Shown here in pieces: positions 58,217-64,000 of a stretch of 64,000 bases of DNA; position 1 is the stretch's first letter; each line of letters opens with the position of its first letter. The position numbers and the translations under genes were made by a program. The stretch is from UBA1740 sp045587025 (GTDB taxonomy: Bacteria; Bacillota; Clostridia; Oscillospirales; CAG-272). The notes beneath the pieces are model-generated. The model ran no database searches. It saw only the letters and a program-made list of their open reading frames with translations, and had not been told where the DNA came from. Location of the stretch: assembly GCA_045587025.1 (NCBI GenBank), contig JAZNBK010000053.1, forward strand, positions 27,064 to 91,063, read 5' to 3'.

Positions 58217-58606
58217 TCAGCTGCGCACACGCATTCTTTTTTTGCAGGACGGGCAGATAATTGAAAATTCTCCCTTTCCCTTAGGTATGCGAAGATTGGC
58301 GTTGCAGACGGGACATTTTGCGTAAGCGTACTCTTTTCCGTCGCTTTGCTTTTCCTTCTTTTCGGTTTTTTCCTTGAAAATATTTTTAAAAGAGAGTATA
58401 AACTCGTTTTCCCTTTTTCTTTCGGAAATGTTTTTGGAAAGAATTCTGTAAGCCGCGTAGCATACCAAAAGCAAGGGAAAGAGCAACAACCACCAAACAT
58501 CCGTTATTGAAAGAATTAACAGTAATGCAAAAGAAACCAAAACAATAATTGCAGAAAACTCATCCGCTCCGTAGCGTCCACGCATAAATTCATAAAACTT
58601 GTTCAT
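58217..58606 (-). CDS. Membrane protein with C-terminal zinc ribbon
   Basis: 129 residues. Two close helices (FSAIIVLVSFALLLILSI and VWWLLLFPLLLVCYAAYRIL, residues about 18-58), a charged linker and a zinc ribbon CPVC-CPSC (C-x2-C pairs) at the end. GGGGG lies just before the ATG at 58606. Unknown function; encoded upstream of prfB on the same strand. Confidence 0.75.
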   Translation of the reverse strand: MNKFYEFMRGRYGADEFSAIIVLVSFALLLILSITDVWWLLLFPLLLVCYAAYRILSKNISERKRENEFILSFKNIFKEKTEKKEKQSDGKEYAYAKCPVCNANLRIPKGKGEFSIICPSCKKRMRVRS

Positions 58607-58722
58607 TTTTCCCCCAAAAACAAATAAAATTTGCAAAGCAATACGTAAATACACTTCTTTATATTAGTTTATCATAAAAGTAGCGAAATGTAAAGAGTAT
58701 AAGCGCAAAATATTTTAAGCTA

Positions 58723-58751
58723 TTGACAATTTAGTTGATTTATAATATAAT
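58723..58751 (+). promoter_or_regulatory. Promoter of the DUF1858-trmK-Nif3 unit
   Basis: TTGACA, 17 bases, TATAAT. Confidence 0.82.
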
Positions 58752-58789
58752 AGTTTCATAAATACCACAACAGATTGGAGATTAATACT

Positions 58790-58993
58790 ATGCAGATTAC
58801 TAAAAATTCTATAATCGGCGATATTCTCGATTACGATAGAGAGACCGCGCAATTCTTTTTTGAAATAGGCATGCACTGCCTCGGATGCCCTGCCTCAAGA
58901 GGCGAGAGCATAGAACAGGCGTGCGCAGTTCACGGTACGGACGCCGACGCTTTGGTAGCGAAGATAAACGACTTTCTTGCTTCCAAGAAATAA
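58790..58993 (+). CDS. DUF1858 domain protein
   Basis: 67 residues. ITKNSIIGDILDYDRETAQFF and GMHCLGCPASRGESIEQACAVHG match the DUF1858 family, small helical proteins with a CxxC that may bind a metal or hydroxylamine-type ligand. GGAG precedes the ATG by 9 bases. trmK starts 8 bases after the stop. Confidence 0.9.
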   Translation: MQITKNSIIGDILDYDRETAQFFFEIGMHCLGCPASRGESIEQACAVHGTDADALVAKINDFLASKK

Positions 58994-59001
58994 GTGAAAA
59001 A

Positions 59002-59715
59002 ATGAAGGAAGCGACGCTTGACGCAAGATTAAGTGCGGTAGCGGGATACGTTAGGCAGGATGCGGTTTTTGCCGATATAGGTACAGACCATGCTTACCTG
59101 CCTATTTATCTTTTACAAAAGGGGGTTGTTTCTTCTGCAATTGCGGCAGATATAGCTAAATGCCCTCTTGAAACCGCAAAAAAGAACGCCAAACTTTTCT
59201 CCTTGCAGGATAAAATTCAATTTTTCCTCACCGACGGCTTGGCGGGGCTTTCAAATTTGGGGATAACCGACATTGCCGTCTGCGGAATGGGAGGAGAGCT
59301 TATAGCCGCCATTATAGAGAAAGCCCCTTTCGTGAAAAGCAGCGCCGTCCGACTGATTTTACAGCCGATGAGCAAGCAGGAGGTTCTTCGAAAATACCTC
59401 TATGAAAACGGCTTTTCAATTTTGGAGGAAAGGATAGGAGCTGCCGCAGGACATATCTATTCCTGCATATGCGCCGAATACGACGGAAAGAATAGAAAAT
59501 CCGATTTGCTTTTGCTACATATCGGAAGCCCTGTTATCGAAAACGAGGAAGACGCAAAAAGCTTCGCCTCGCTTTTAGAGCAAAAGGAGCTCGCATTGAC
59601 AAAACGAATAAACGGTCTGAAAACGGCAGGAGAGGAAGCGAACGAAGAAAAAGAGCTTCTCTCCGCTATCGCAGAAAAAAGGAGACGGTTATATGAAAAT
59701 TGGGGAATTATATGA
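59002..59715 (+). CDS. trmK: tRNA (adenine-22-N1)-methyltransferase
   Basis: 237 residues. Class I methyltransferase of the TrmK/YqfN family: RLSAVAGYVRQDAVFADIGTDHAYLP, AADIAKCPLETAKKNA, and VCGMGGELIAAII, then LQPMSKQEVLRKYL. The C-terminal helices form the family's coiled-coil (EQKELALTKRINGL). The ribosome site is weak, so it may be translated through coupling with the upstream gene. Its end overlaps the Nif3-like start by 23 bases; this pair is conserved in Firmicutes. Confidence 0.93.
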   Translation: MKEATLDARLSAVAGYVRQDAVFADIGTDHAYLPIYLLQKGVVSSAIAADIAKCPLETAKKNAKLFSLQDKIQFFLTDGLAGLSNLGITDIAVCGMGGELIAAIIEKAPFVKSSAVRLILQPMSKQEVLRKYLYENGFSILEERIGAAAGHIYSCICAEYDGKNRKSDLLLLHIGSPVIENEEDAKSFASLLEQKELALTKRINGLKTAGEEANEEKELLSAIAEKRRRLYENWGII

Positions 59716-60451
59716 AAAAATGAGCGCTTATTTTCCAAAGGAGCTTTCTTGCGACTGGGACAACGACGGACTTATGTGCTGTCCCGACCGTGAAAGGACG
59801 GTAAAAAAGGCGCTGTGCGTGCTCGATATAACCGAAAGCGCCGTCGACTATGCTATCGAAAACAGTTTTGACCTCATCGTATCTCATCACCCTCTCATTT
59901 TCCGTCCGCTTTCCTCGGTTGATTATGAGAAGTACCCTTCAAAAAAGATTATAAAGCTGCTGCAAAATGGGATTTCCGCCTTCTCGTTCCACACGAGAGC
60001 TGACTGCGTTTCGGATGGTGTAAACGATATGCTCGCAGAGATTTTGGAGATAGAAAACGTCGCTTCCTTTGGCGAGGACGGTATGGGCAGGATAGGCGAT
60101 TTGGCAGAGCCGTGTACCCTTTCCGCTTTTGCGAAGCTCGTAAAGGAAAAGCTCGACGCCCCCTACGTAAATTATTGCGGTGAAAACCAGGTAAAAAAGG
60201 TCGCGCTTCTCGGCGGCGACGGCAAGGATTTCGTTATGGCGGCAAAGGAAGCGGGAGCGGATACCTATCTGAGCGGAAGCATAAGCTACAACGTGCTTTT
60301 GGAAGCGCCCGAATATAAAATAAATCTTTTAGAGGCGGGGCATTTCCATACTGAAGCTCATATAAAGAAGCGTTACGCTCAAATTTTACGGGAAATTTCT
60401 CCTGATATTATAACCGAAGAAATGGATTTTAATCCGATTCTTTCGATTTAA
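59693..60451 (+). CDS. Nif3-like dinuclear metal-centre protein
   Basis: 252 residues. DWDNDGLMCC, LIVSHHPLIFRPL and the paired His/Glu near the end (GHFHTEAH) hold two metals, as in Nif3/YqfO proteins annotated as GTP cyclohydrolase I type 2 homologues. It lacks the extra middle domain of longer members. GGAG 8 bases before the ATG. Function unsettled in the family. Confidence 0.92.
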   Translation: MKIGELYEKMSAYFPKELSCDWDNDGLMCCPDRERTVKKALCVLDITESAVDYAIENSFDLIVSHHPLIFRPLSSVDYEKYPSKKIIKLLQNGISAFSFHTRADCVSDGVNDMLAEILEIENVASFGEDGMGRIGDLAEPCTLSAFAKLVKEKLDAPYVNYCGENQVKKVALLGGDGKDFVMAAKEAGADTYLSGSISYNVLLEAPEYKINLLEAGHFHTEAHIKKRYAQILREISPDIITEEMDFNPILSI

Positions 60452-60477
60452 CAGAACAACATAATGCGCCAAATTGC

Positions 60478-60506
60478 TTGACTTTTGACGTTTTTTATGG
60501 TATCAT
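60478..60506 (+). promoter_or_regulatory. tyrS promoter
   Basis: TTGACT, 17 bases, TATCAT with an extended TGG. The leader to the tyrS ATG is only about 35 bases, so no T-box is possible. Confidence 0.65.
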
Positions 60507-60546
60507 AATGTAGTTTAACGCAATAACACAAAAAGAGGAAGAAAAA

Positions 60547-61767
60547 ATGCAGGTATATGAAGAACTCGTCGCGCGCGGGCTCATCGCTCAGGTGACCGAC
60601 GAAAAGGAAATAAGAGAATTGGTAAACGCAGGAAAAGCTGTGTTTTATATTGGATTTGACCCCACGGCAGACAGCTTACACGTAGGACATTTTATGGCGC
60701 TCTGCTTTATGAAGCGACTTCAAATGGCAGGTAACAAGCCGGTCGTTCTTATCGGTGGTGGAACCGGTATGATAGGCGACCCGTCGGGCAGAACCGATAT
60801 GCGCCAGGTGCTTACTCGTGAAATGGTCGAGCATAACTGCGAATGCTTCAAAAAGCAAATGAGCCGCTTTATAGATTTCTCGGACGGCAAGGCAATTATG
60901 GTAAATAACGCTGACTGGCTTCTCGATTTGAATTACGTTGAGCTTTTGAGAGAGGTTGGCGCTTGCTTCAGCGTAAACAAAATGCTCTCGGCTGAGTGCT
61001 ATAAGCAACGTATGGAAAAGGGATTGAGCTTCCTTGAATTTAACTATATGATAATGCAAAGCTACGACTTCTATGAATTATATAGAAAGTACGGCTGTAA
61101 TATGCAGTTTGGCGGAGACGATCAGTGGAGCAATATGCTCGGCGGTACCGAGCTTATCCGTAAAAAGCTCGGCAAGGATGCCTACGCTATGACTATCACC
61201 CTGCTTCTCAATTCCGAGGGCAAAAAGATGGGAAAAACTCAGTCGGGCGCAGTATGGCGTGACGCAAACAAGACCACTCCCTACGAGTTTTATCAATATT
61301 GGAGAAACGTGGGCGACGCCGACGTTATCAAATGCTTGCGTCTTCTCACCTTCTTACCTCTTGAGGAGATAGAAAAAATGGCAGTATGGGAAGGCAGTCA
61401 GTTAAACGAGGCGAAGGATATTCTCGCTTACGAGCTTACCAAGCTTGTGCACGGCGAGGAGGAAGCAAATGCGGCAAGGGCTTCATCCCGCGCGCTCTTT
61501 GCAGGCGCGTCTGACGGAGAGATTCCTACCAGCGTTATAAAGGAAGATATCCTCACCGACGGAAAGGCAGACGTAATTACCCTTCTCGTTGCAGGCGGCC
61601 TTGCGGACTCCCGTTCCGATGCTCGCCGCGCAGTTGAACAGGGCGGCGTCAGCGTAGACGGAGAAAAGGTCACCGACATTAAGGCGGCGTTTACCTCGGA
61701 GCAGCTCGCATCGGGCATCGTTTTGAAAAAGGGTAAAAAGGTATTCAAGAAAATAGTTCTGGAATAA
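60547..61767 (+). CDS. tyrS: Tyrosyl-tRNA synthetase
   Basis: 406 residues, class I. HIGH-type motif in SLHVGHFMALC, tyrosine pocket with NADWLLDLNYVELL and QSYDFYELY, QFGGDDQWSN, KMSKS-type motif KKMGKTQSG, and a C-terminal S4 domain (SDARRAVEQGGVSVDGEKV). AGAGGAAG precedes the ATG. Confidence 0.97.
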   Translation: MQVYEELVARGLIAQVTDEKEIRELVNAGKAVFYIGFDPTADSLHVGHFMALCFMKRLQMAGNKPVVLIGGGTGMIGDPSGRTDMRQVLTREMVEHNCECFKKQMSRFIDFSDGKAIMVNNADWLLDLNYVELLREVGACFSVNKMLSAECYKQRMEKGLSFLEFNYMIMQSYDFYELYRKYGCNMQFGGDDQWSNMLGGTELIRKKLGKDAYAMTITLLLNSEGKKMGKTQSGAVWRDANKTTPYEFYQYWRNVGDADVIKCLRLLTFLPLEEIEKMAVWEGSQLNEAKDILAYELTKLVHGEEEANAARASSRALFAGASDGEIPTSVIKEDILTDGKADVITLLVAGGLADSRSDARRAVEQGGVSVDGEKVTDIKAAFTSEQLASGIVLKKGKKVFKKIVLE

Positions 61768-61828
61768 TTTAATAAAAGGGGCATTATATAGACGGAAGCT
61801 CTTCGTTCCTTATAAAAAGCCCTATGAA

Positions 61829-61860
61829 AGAGAAGCGTTTTTTCGCTTCTCTTTTCTTTT
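61829..61860 (+). terminator. tyrS terminator
   Basis: AAAGAGAAGCG, six T, CGCTTCTCTTT, then a T-rich tail. Confidence 0.82.
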
Positions 61861-61958
61861 TTCCAAAACGTATTTTAAAAAATTATAACAAAAAAAGCTT
61901 GCGCGGAATATAATATTAACGAGAGGCACTTTGCGCTGCCTTTCATGGAGGTGTTGAT

Positions 61959-62114
61959 ATGAAAGCAAAAAATTTCTGCAAGGTGCTGGGTTTATCTCTT
62001 CTTTCCTTCGGCGTCGGTATTCTTTCTTCCTTTTTTCTGCCCGAAGCTTTTTTAGTGGTTATAGAATCGGTAGTAATTATAGCCGTGGGATCTCTTTATT
62101 TCATACAAAAATAA
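61959..62114 (+). CDS. 51-residue membrane protein upstream of spoVM
   Basis: MKAKNFCKVLGLSLLSFGVG then two hydrophobic stretches (ILSSFFLPEAFLVVIESVV, IIAVGSLYFI) give a helical hairpin. GGAGG lies 7 bases before the ATG. It ends 18 bases before spoVM, so a sporulation-specific small membrane protein is plausible. No family known to me. Confidence 0.72.
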   Translation: MKAKNFCKVLGLSLLSFGVGILSSFFLPEAFLVVIESVVIIAVGSLYFIQK

Positions 62115-62132
62115 CTTTATAAGGATAGCGCT

Positions 62133-62210
62133 ATGAGGATTGTAGTCGTACATTCACCGAGAATTTTCGCTCCGCTTTTGAGACGAATTTTCGGAATTAA
62201 AAAGCAATAA
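62133..62210 (+). CDS. spoVM: Stage V sporulation protein M
   Basis: 25 residues, MRIVVVHSPRIFAPLLRRIF then GIKKQ. The length, an N-terminal Lys/Arg-Ile/Val start, a Pro near residue 9 and an amphipathic helix with LLRRIFGIKK match clostridial SpoVM. SpoVM inserts shallowly into the curved forespore membrane and anchors SpoIVA for coat assembly. AAGGA lies 7 bases before the ATG. Confidence 0.8.
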   Translation: MRIVVVHSPRIFAPLLRRIFGIKKQ

Positions 62211-62218
62211 CGGTCGTA

Positions 62219-62254
62219 TTAAGATTCGGGCTCCAGCCATGTCCCGAATCTTAA
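62219..62254 (+). terminator. spoVM terminator
   Basis: TTAAGATTCGGG/CCCGAATCTTAA, a perfect 12-bp stem with a 12-base loop, followed by TTTGATTTTTG. Confidence 0.82.
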
Positions 62255-62394
62255 TTTGATTTTTGTTTTTGGAAGAATTTTTTTATATACTGCATAATTG
62301 AGCCAAAACTCTGTAAAAAACAAGCAAAGAAAACCAAATTATGCAAGTTGAAAAACAAAAAGTTGTATTTTGCTAAAAAATTTTTTATAAACTA

Positions 62395-62423
62395 TTGCAA
62401 ATATACGCCTGTTGTGCTAAAAT
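62395..62423 (+). promoter_or_regulatory. gdhA promoter
   Basis: TTGCAA, 17 bases, TAAAAT with an upstream TGC. Confidence 0.6.
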
Positions 62424-62464
62424 GTATGGTGGTTGATAATTTTTATAAATACAGGAGAAAGAAA

Positions 62465-63817
62465 ATGGCATTCAAAAATCAATATCTTACAGATCTTATG
62501 CAAAGAATCGAAAAAAGAAATCCCGGTGAAACAGAGTTCCACCAGGCAGTACGCGAGGTTCTTGAATCTCTCGAGCCCGTTTTGGAGCAAAGCCCCGAAT
62601 ATATCGAAAAGGGTATAATCGAAAGCATGGTTGAGCCGGAAAGAATAATCAAATTCAGAGTTCCGTGGGTTGACGATAACGGAAAGGTTCAGGTTAACCG
62701 TGGCTTCCGCGTACAGTTCAACAGCGCTATCGGTCCTTACAAGGGCGGTTTGCGCTTCCACCCCTCTGTAAACGAGAGCATTATTAAGTTCTTGGGCTTT
62801 GAACAGACCTTCAAGAACTCTCTTACAGGTCTTCCTATGGGAGGCGGTAAGGGCGGCTCCGACTTCGATCCTAACGGCAAGTCCGATATGGAGGTTATGC
62901 GCTTCTGCCAGAGCTTCATGACGGAGCTTTCCAAATACATCGGCGCGGACACCGACGTTCCCGCAGGTGATATCGGCGTTGGCGCAAGAGAAATCGGTTA
63001 CCTCTTCGGTCAGTATAAGCGCCTTCGCAATGAATTTACAGGCGTTCTTACAGGAAAGGGTATTACATACGGCGGTTCTCTCATCCGTCCTGAAGCTACC
63101 GGCTTCGGCGCGGTTTACTACACCGTTGAAATGTTGAAAACATACGGAGAGGACATCAAGGGCAAGACCTTTGCAATTTCCGGCTTCGGTAACGTTGCTT
63201 GGGGTACTGTAAAGAAGATAAACGAGCTTGGCGGCAAGGTCGTTACGATTTCAGGTCCTGACGGATATATCTACGATAAAGACGGCGTTTCCACCGACGA
63301 AAAGGTTAACTTTATGCTTGAAATGCGTAACTCCTGCCGTAATCGCGTTCAGGATTATGCAGACAAGTTCGGCGTTCCCTTCTTCGCAGGTCAGAAGCCC
63401 TGGGGCGAAAAGGTTGACGTTATTATGCCCTGCGCTACGCAGAACGAGGTTAATCTTGACGACGCTAAGAAGATGGTTGCAAACGGACTCAAGTATTACG
63501 TTGAGGTTTCCAATATGCCTACCACGAACGAGGCAGTTGCATTCCTTCAGGCAAACGGCGTTGTAGTTGCTCCTTCAAAGGCAGTAAACGCAGGCGGCGT
63601 TGCAGTTTCCGGCTTGGAAATGTCACAGAACTCTATGAGATACAGCTGGTCTGCTGAAGAGGTAGACAAGAAGCTCCAGGATATCATGAAGAATATCTAC
63701 GCAAGCTCTGTTGCAGCCGCTAAGCAGTACGGAATGGAGGGCAACCTCGTTGCGGGCGCTAACATCGCCGGCTTCCTTAAGGTAGCTAAATCTATGATGG
63801 CTTACGGTGTGGTATAA
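62465..63817 (+). CDS. gdhA: Glutamate dehydrogenase
   Basis: 450 residues. Interconverts 2-oxoglutarate plus ammonia and glutamate. GPYKGGLRFHPSVN, LPMGGGKGGSDFDPNGKSD, PAGDIGVGAREIGYL, the nucleotide-binding GFGNVAWG and NAGGVAVSGLEMSQN are all present; the length and motifs fit the hexameric NADP-type enzyme. AGGAG 7 bases before the ATG at 62465 decides the start. Codons look strongly biased toward the preferred set, as expected for an abundant enzyme. Confidence 0.97.
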   Translation: MAFKNQYLTDLMQRIEKRNPGETEFHQAVREVLESLEPVLEQSPEYIEKGIIESMVEPERIIKFRVPWVDDNGKVQVNRGFRVQFNSAIGPYKGGLRFHPSVNESIIKFLGFEQTFKNSLTGLPMGGGKGGSDFDPNGKSDMEVMRFCQSFMTELSKYIGADTDVPAGDIGVGAREIGYLFGQYKRLRNEFTGVLTGKGITYGGSLIRPEATGFGAVYYTVEMLKTYGEDIKGKTFAISGFGNVAWGTVKKINELGGKVVTISGPDGYIYDKDGVSTDEKVNFMLEMRNSCRNRVQDYADKFGVPFFAGQKPWGEKVDVIMPCATQNEVNLDDAKKMVANGLKYYVEVSNMPTTNEAVAFLQANGVVVAPSKAVNAGGVAVSGLEMSQNSMRYSWSAEEVDKKLQDIMKNIYASSVAAAKQYGMEGNLVAGANIAGFLKVAKSMMAYGVV

Positions 63818-64000
63818 TACATCACACGAGCGAAAGCATTTAAAAAAAGAACTCTCGCAAAAGGGTGATGTTCTTAACGGAGAATTTGAAAAACATCGTT
63901 AAATACGAGCATCGCATTTGTCCGGTCAATGCAGTATGGGCTAAGCCCAAACCCCTTTACAAACAGAAAGAGCAAACACGCAAGGCGTAAAAAACCTTTT
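63818..64000. other. Downstream spacer at the window end
   Basis: No open frame with a ribosome site. Short GGGC-TAA-GCCC at 63937-63948 and AAAGAAC/GTTCTT pairs are weak. I cannot identify a terminator or RNA gene here. Confidence 0.35.

Noticed and set aside
60507..60546. T-box or other riboswitch before tyrS
   Set aside because: The promoter lies only about 35 bases from the start codon, so there is no room for a T-box. lysS likewise follows greA by 19 bases.
1..64000. CRISPR array, rRNA genes, prophage structural genes
   Set aside because: No regularly spaced repeat array, no rRNA segments and no phage head, tail or lysis genes were seen.

Overview
The window looks like a chromosomal segment of an uncultured, anaerobic, spore-forming Clostridia-type Firmicute. 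The reasons are a GerA/SpoVAF-type germination protein, a 25-residue SpoVM, an IreB regulatory phosphoprotein, a PerR-rubrerythrin-rubredoxin peroxide-defence cluster, strong AGGAGG ribosome-binding sites, many TTGACA-17-TATAAT promoters and a moderate GC content. I cannot name a species. Nearly all of the sequence is densely packed chromosomal housekeeping DNA, with a few AT-richer accessory inserts.

Layout. 1-1.05 kb: the N-terminal part of an ABC exporter (minus strand). 1.25-2.4 kb: mtnN-luxS, the S-adenosylhomocysteine detoxification pair. 2.6-10 kb: a DEDDh exonuclease, birA, dusB with a membrane protein, then a U32 protein-maf-nth-RNase M5-like run. 10-12.4 kb: a YunG-like protein, a ProX-type deacylase, then perR-rubrerythrin-rubredoxin with a near-perfect PerR box on the perR promoter. 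12.4-14.9 kb: an AT-rich two-gene cassette (EcoRI-family adenine methyltransferase plus DUF262-HNH nuclease) flanked by a 108-bp direct duplication of the local terminator pair. 14.9-24.9 kb: a minus-strand block with a MATE transporter, lysS-greA, an S41 protease, a PucR-type regulator, and ireB-ribF-prmA-rsmE. 25-27.7 kb: an RNA methyltransferase and a GerA-family protein. 27.7-29.9 kb: tRNA-Gln(CUG) followed by an inverted, decayed copy of its own 3' half, a rod-shaped structured RNA with its own promoter and terminator, and an AT-rich lipoprotein. 30-33.7 kb: glycerate kinase, an ECF S component, small proteins and an M50 protease. 33.9-37.9 kb: the potABCD polyamine operon. 38-42.4 kb: rpmH-rnpA-yidD-yidC-jag-mnmE, the cluster usually found next to the origin, but without dnaA or oriC here. 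43-48.5 kb: a two-component system, HtrA, RuvX and RlmA. 48.6-49.5 kb: a divergent SLOG-like/XRE module with three palindromic operators. 49.7-58.6 kb (minus): asnA, rlmD, mnmG, pyk, prfB. 58.8-63.8 kb (plus): a DUF1858 protein, trmK, a Nif3-like protein, tyrS, a small membrane protein with spoVM, and gdhA.

How the genes work together. The housekeeping content serves translation (lysS, tyrS, prfB, rpmH, rnpA and several RNA-modification enzymes), membrane-protein insertion (yidC, yidD, jag) and central nitrogen and carbon metabolism (gdhA, asnA, pyk, glycerate kinase). The parts most worth following up are the duplicated-border methyltransferase/nuclease cassette, the XRE-SLOG operator module, and the tRNA-Gln/structured-RNA region.
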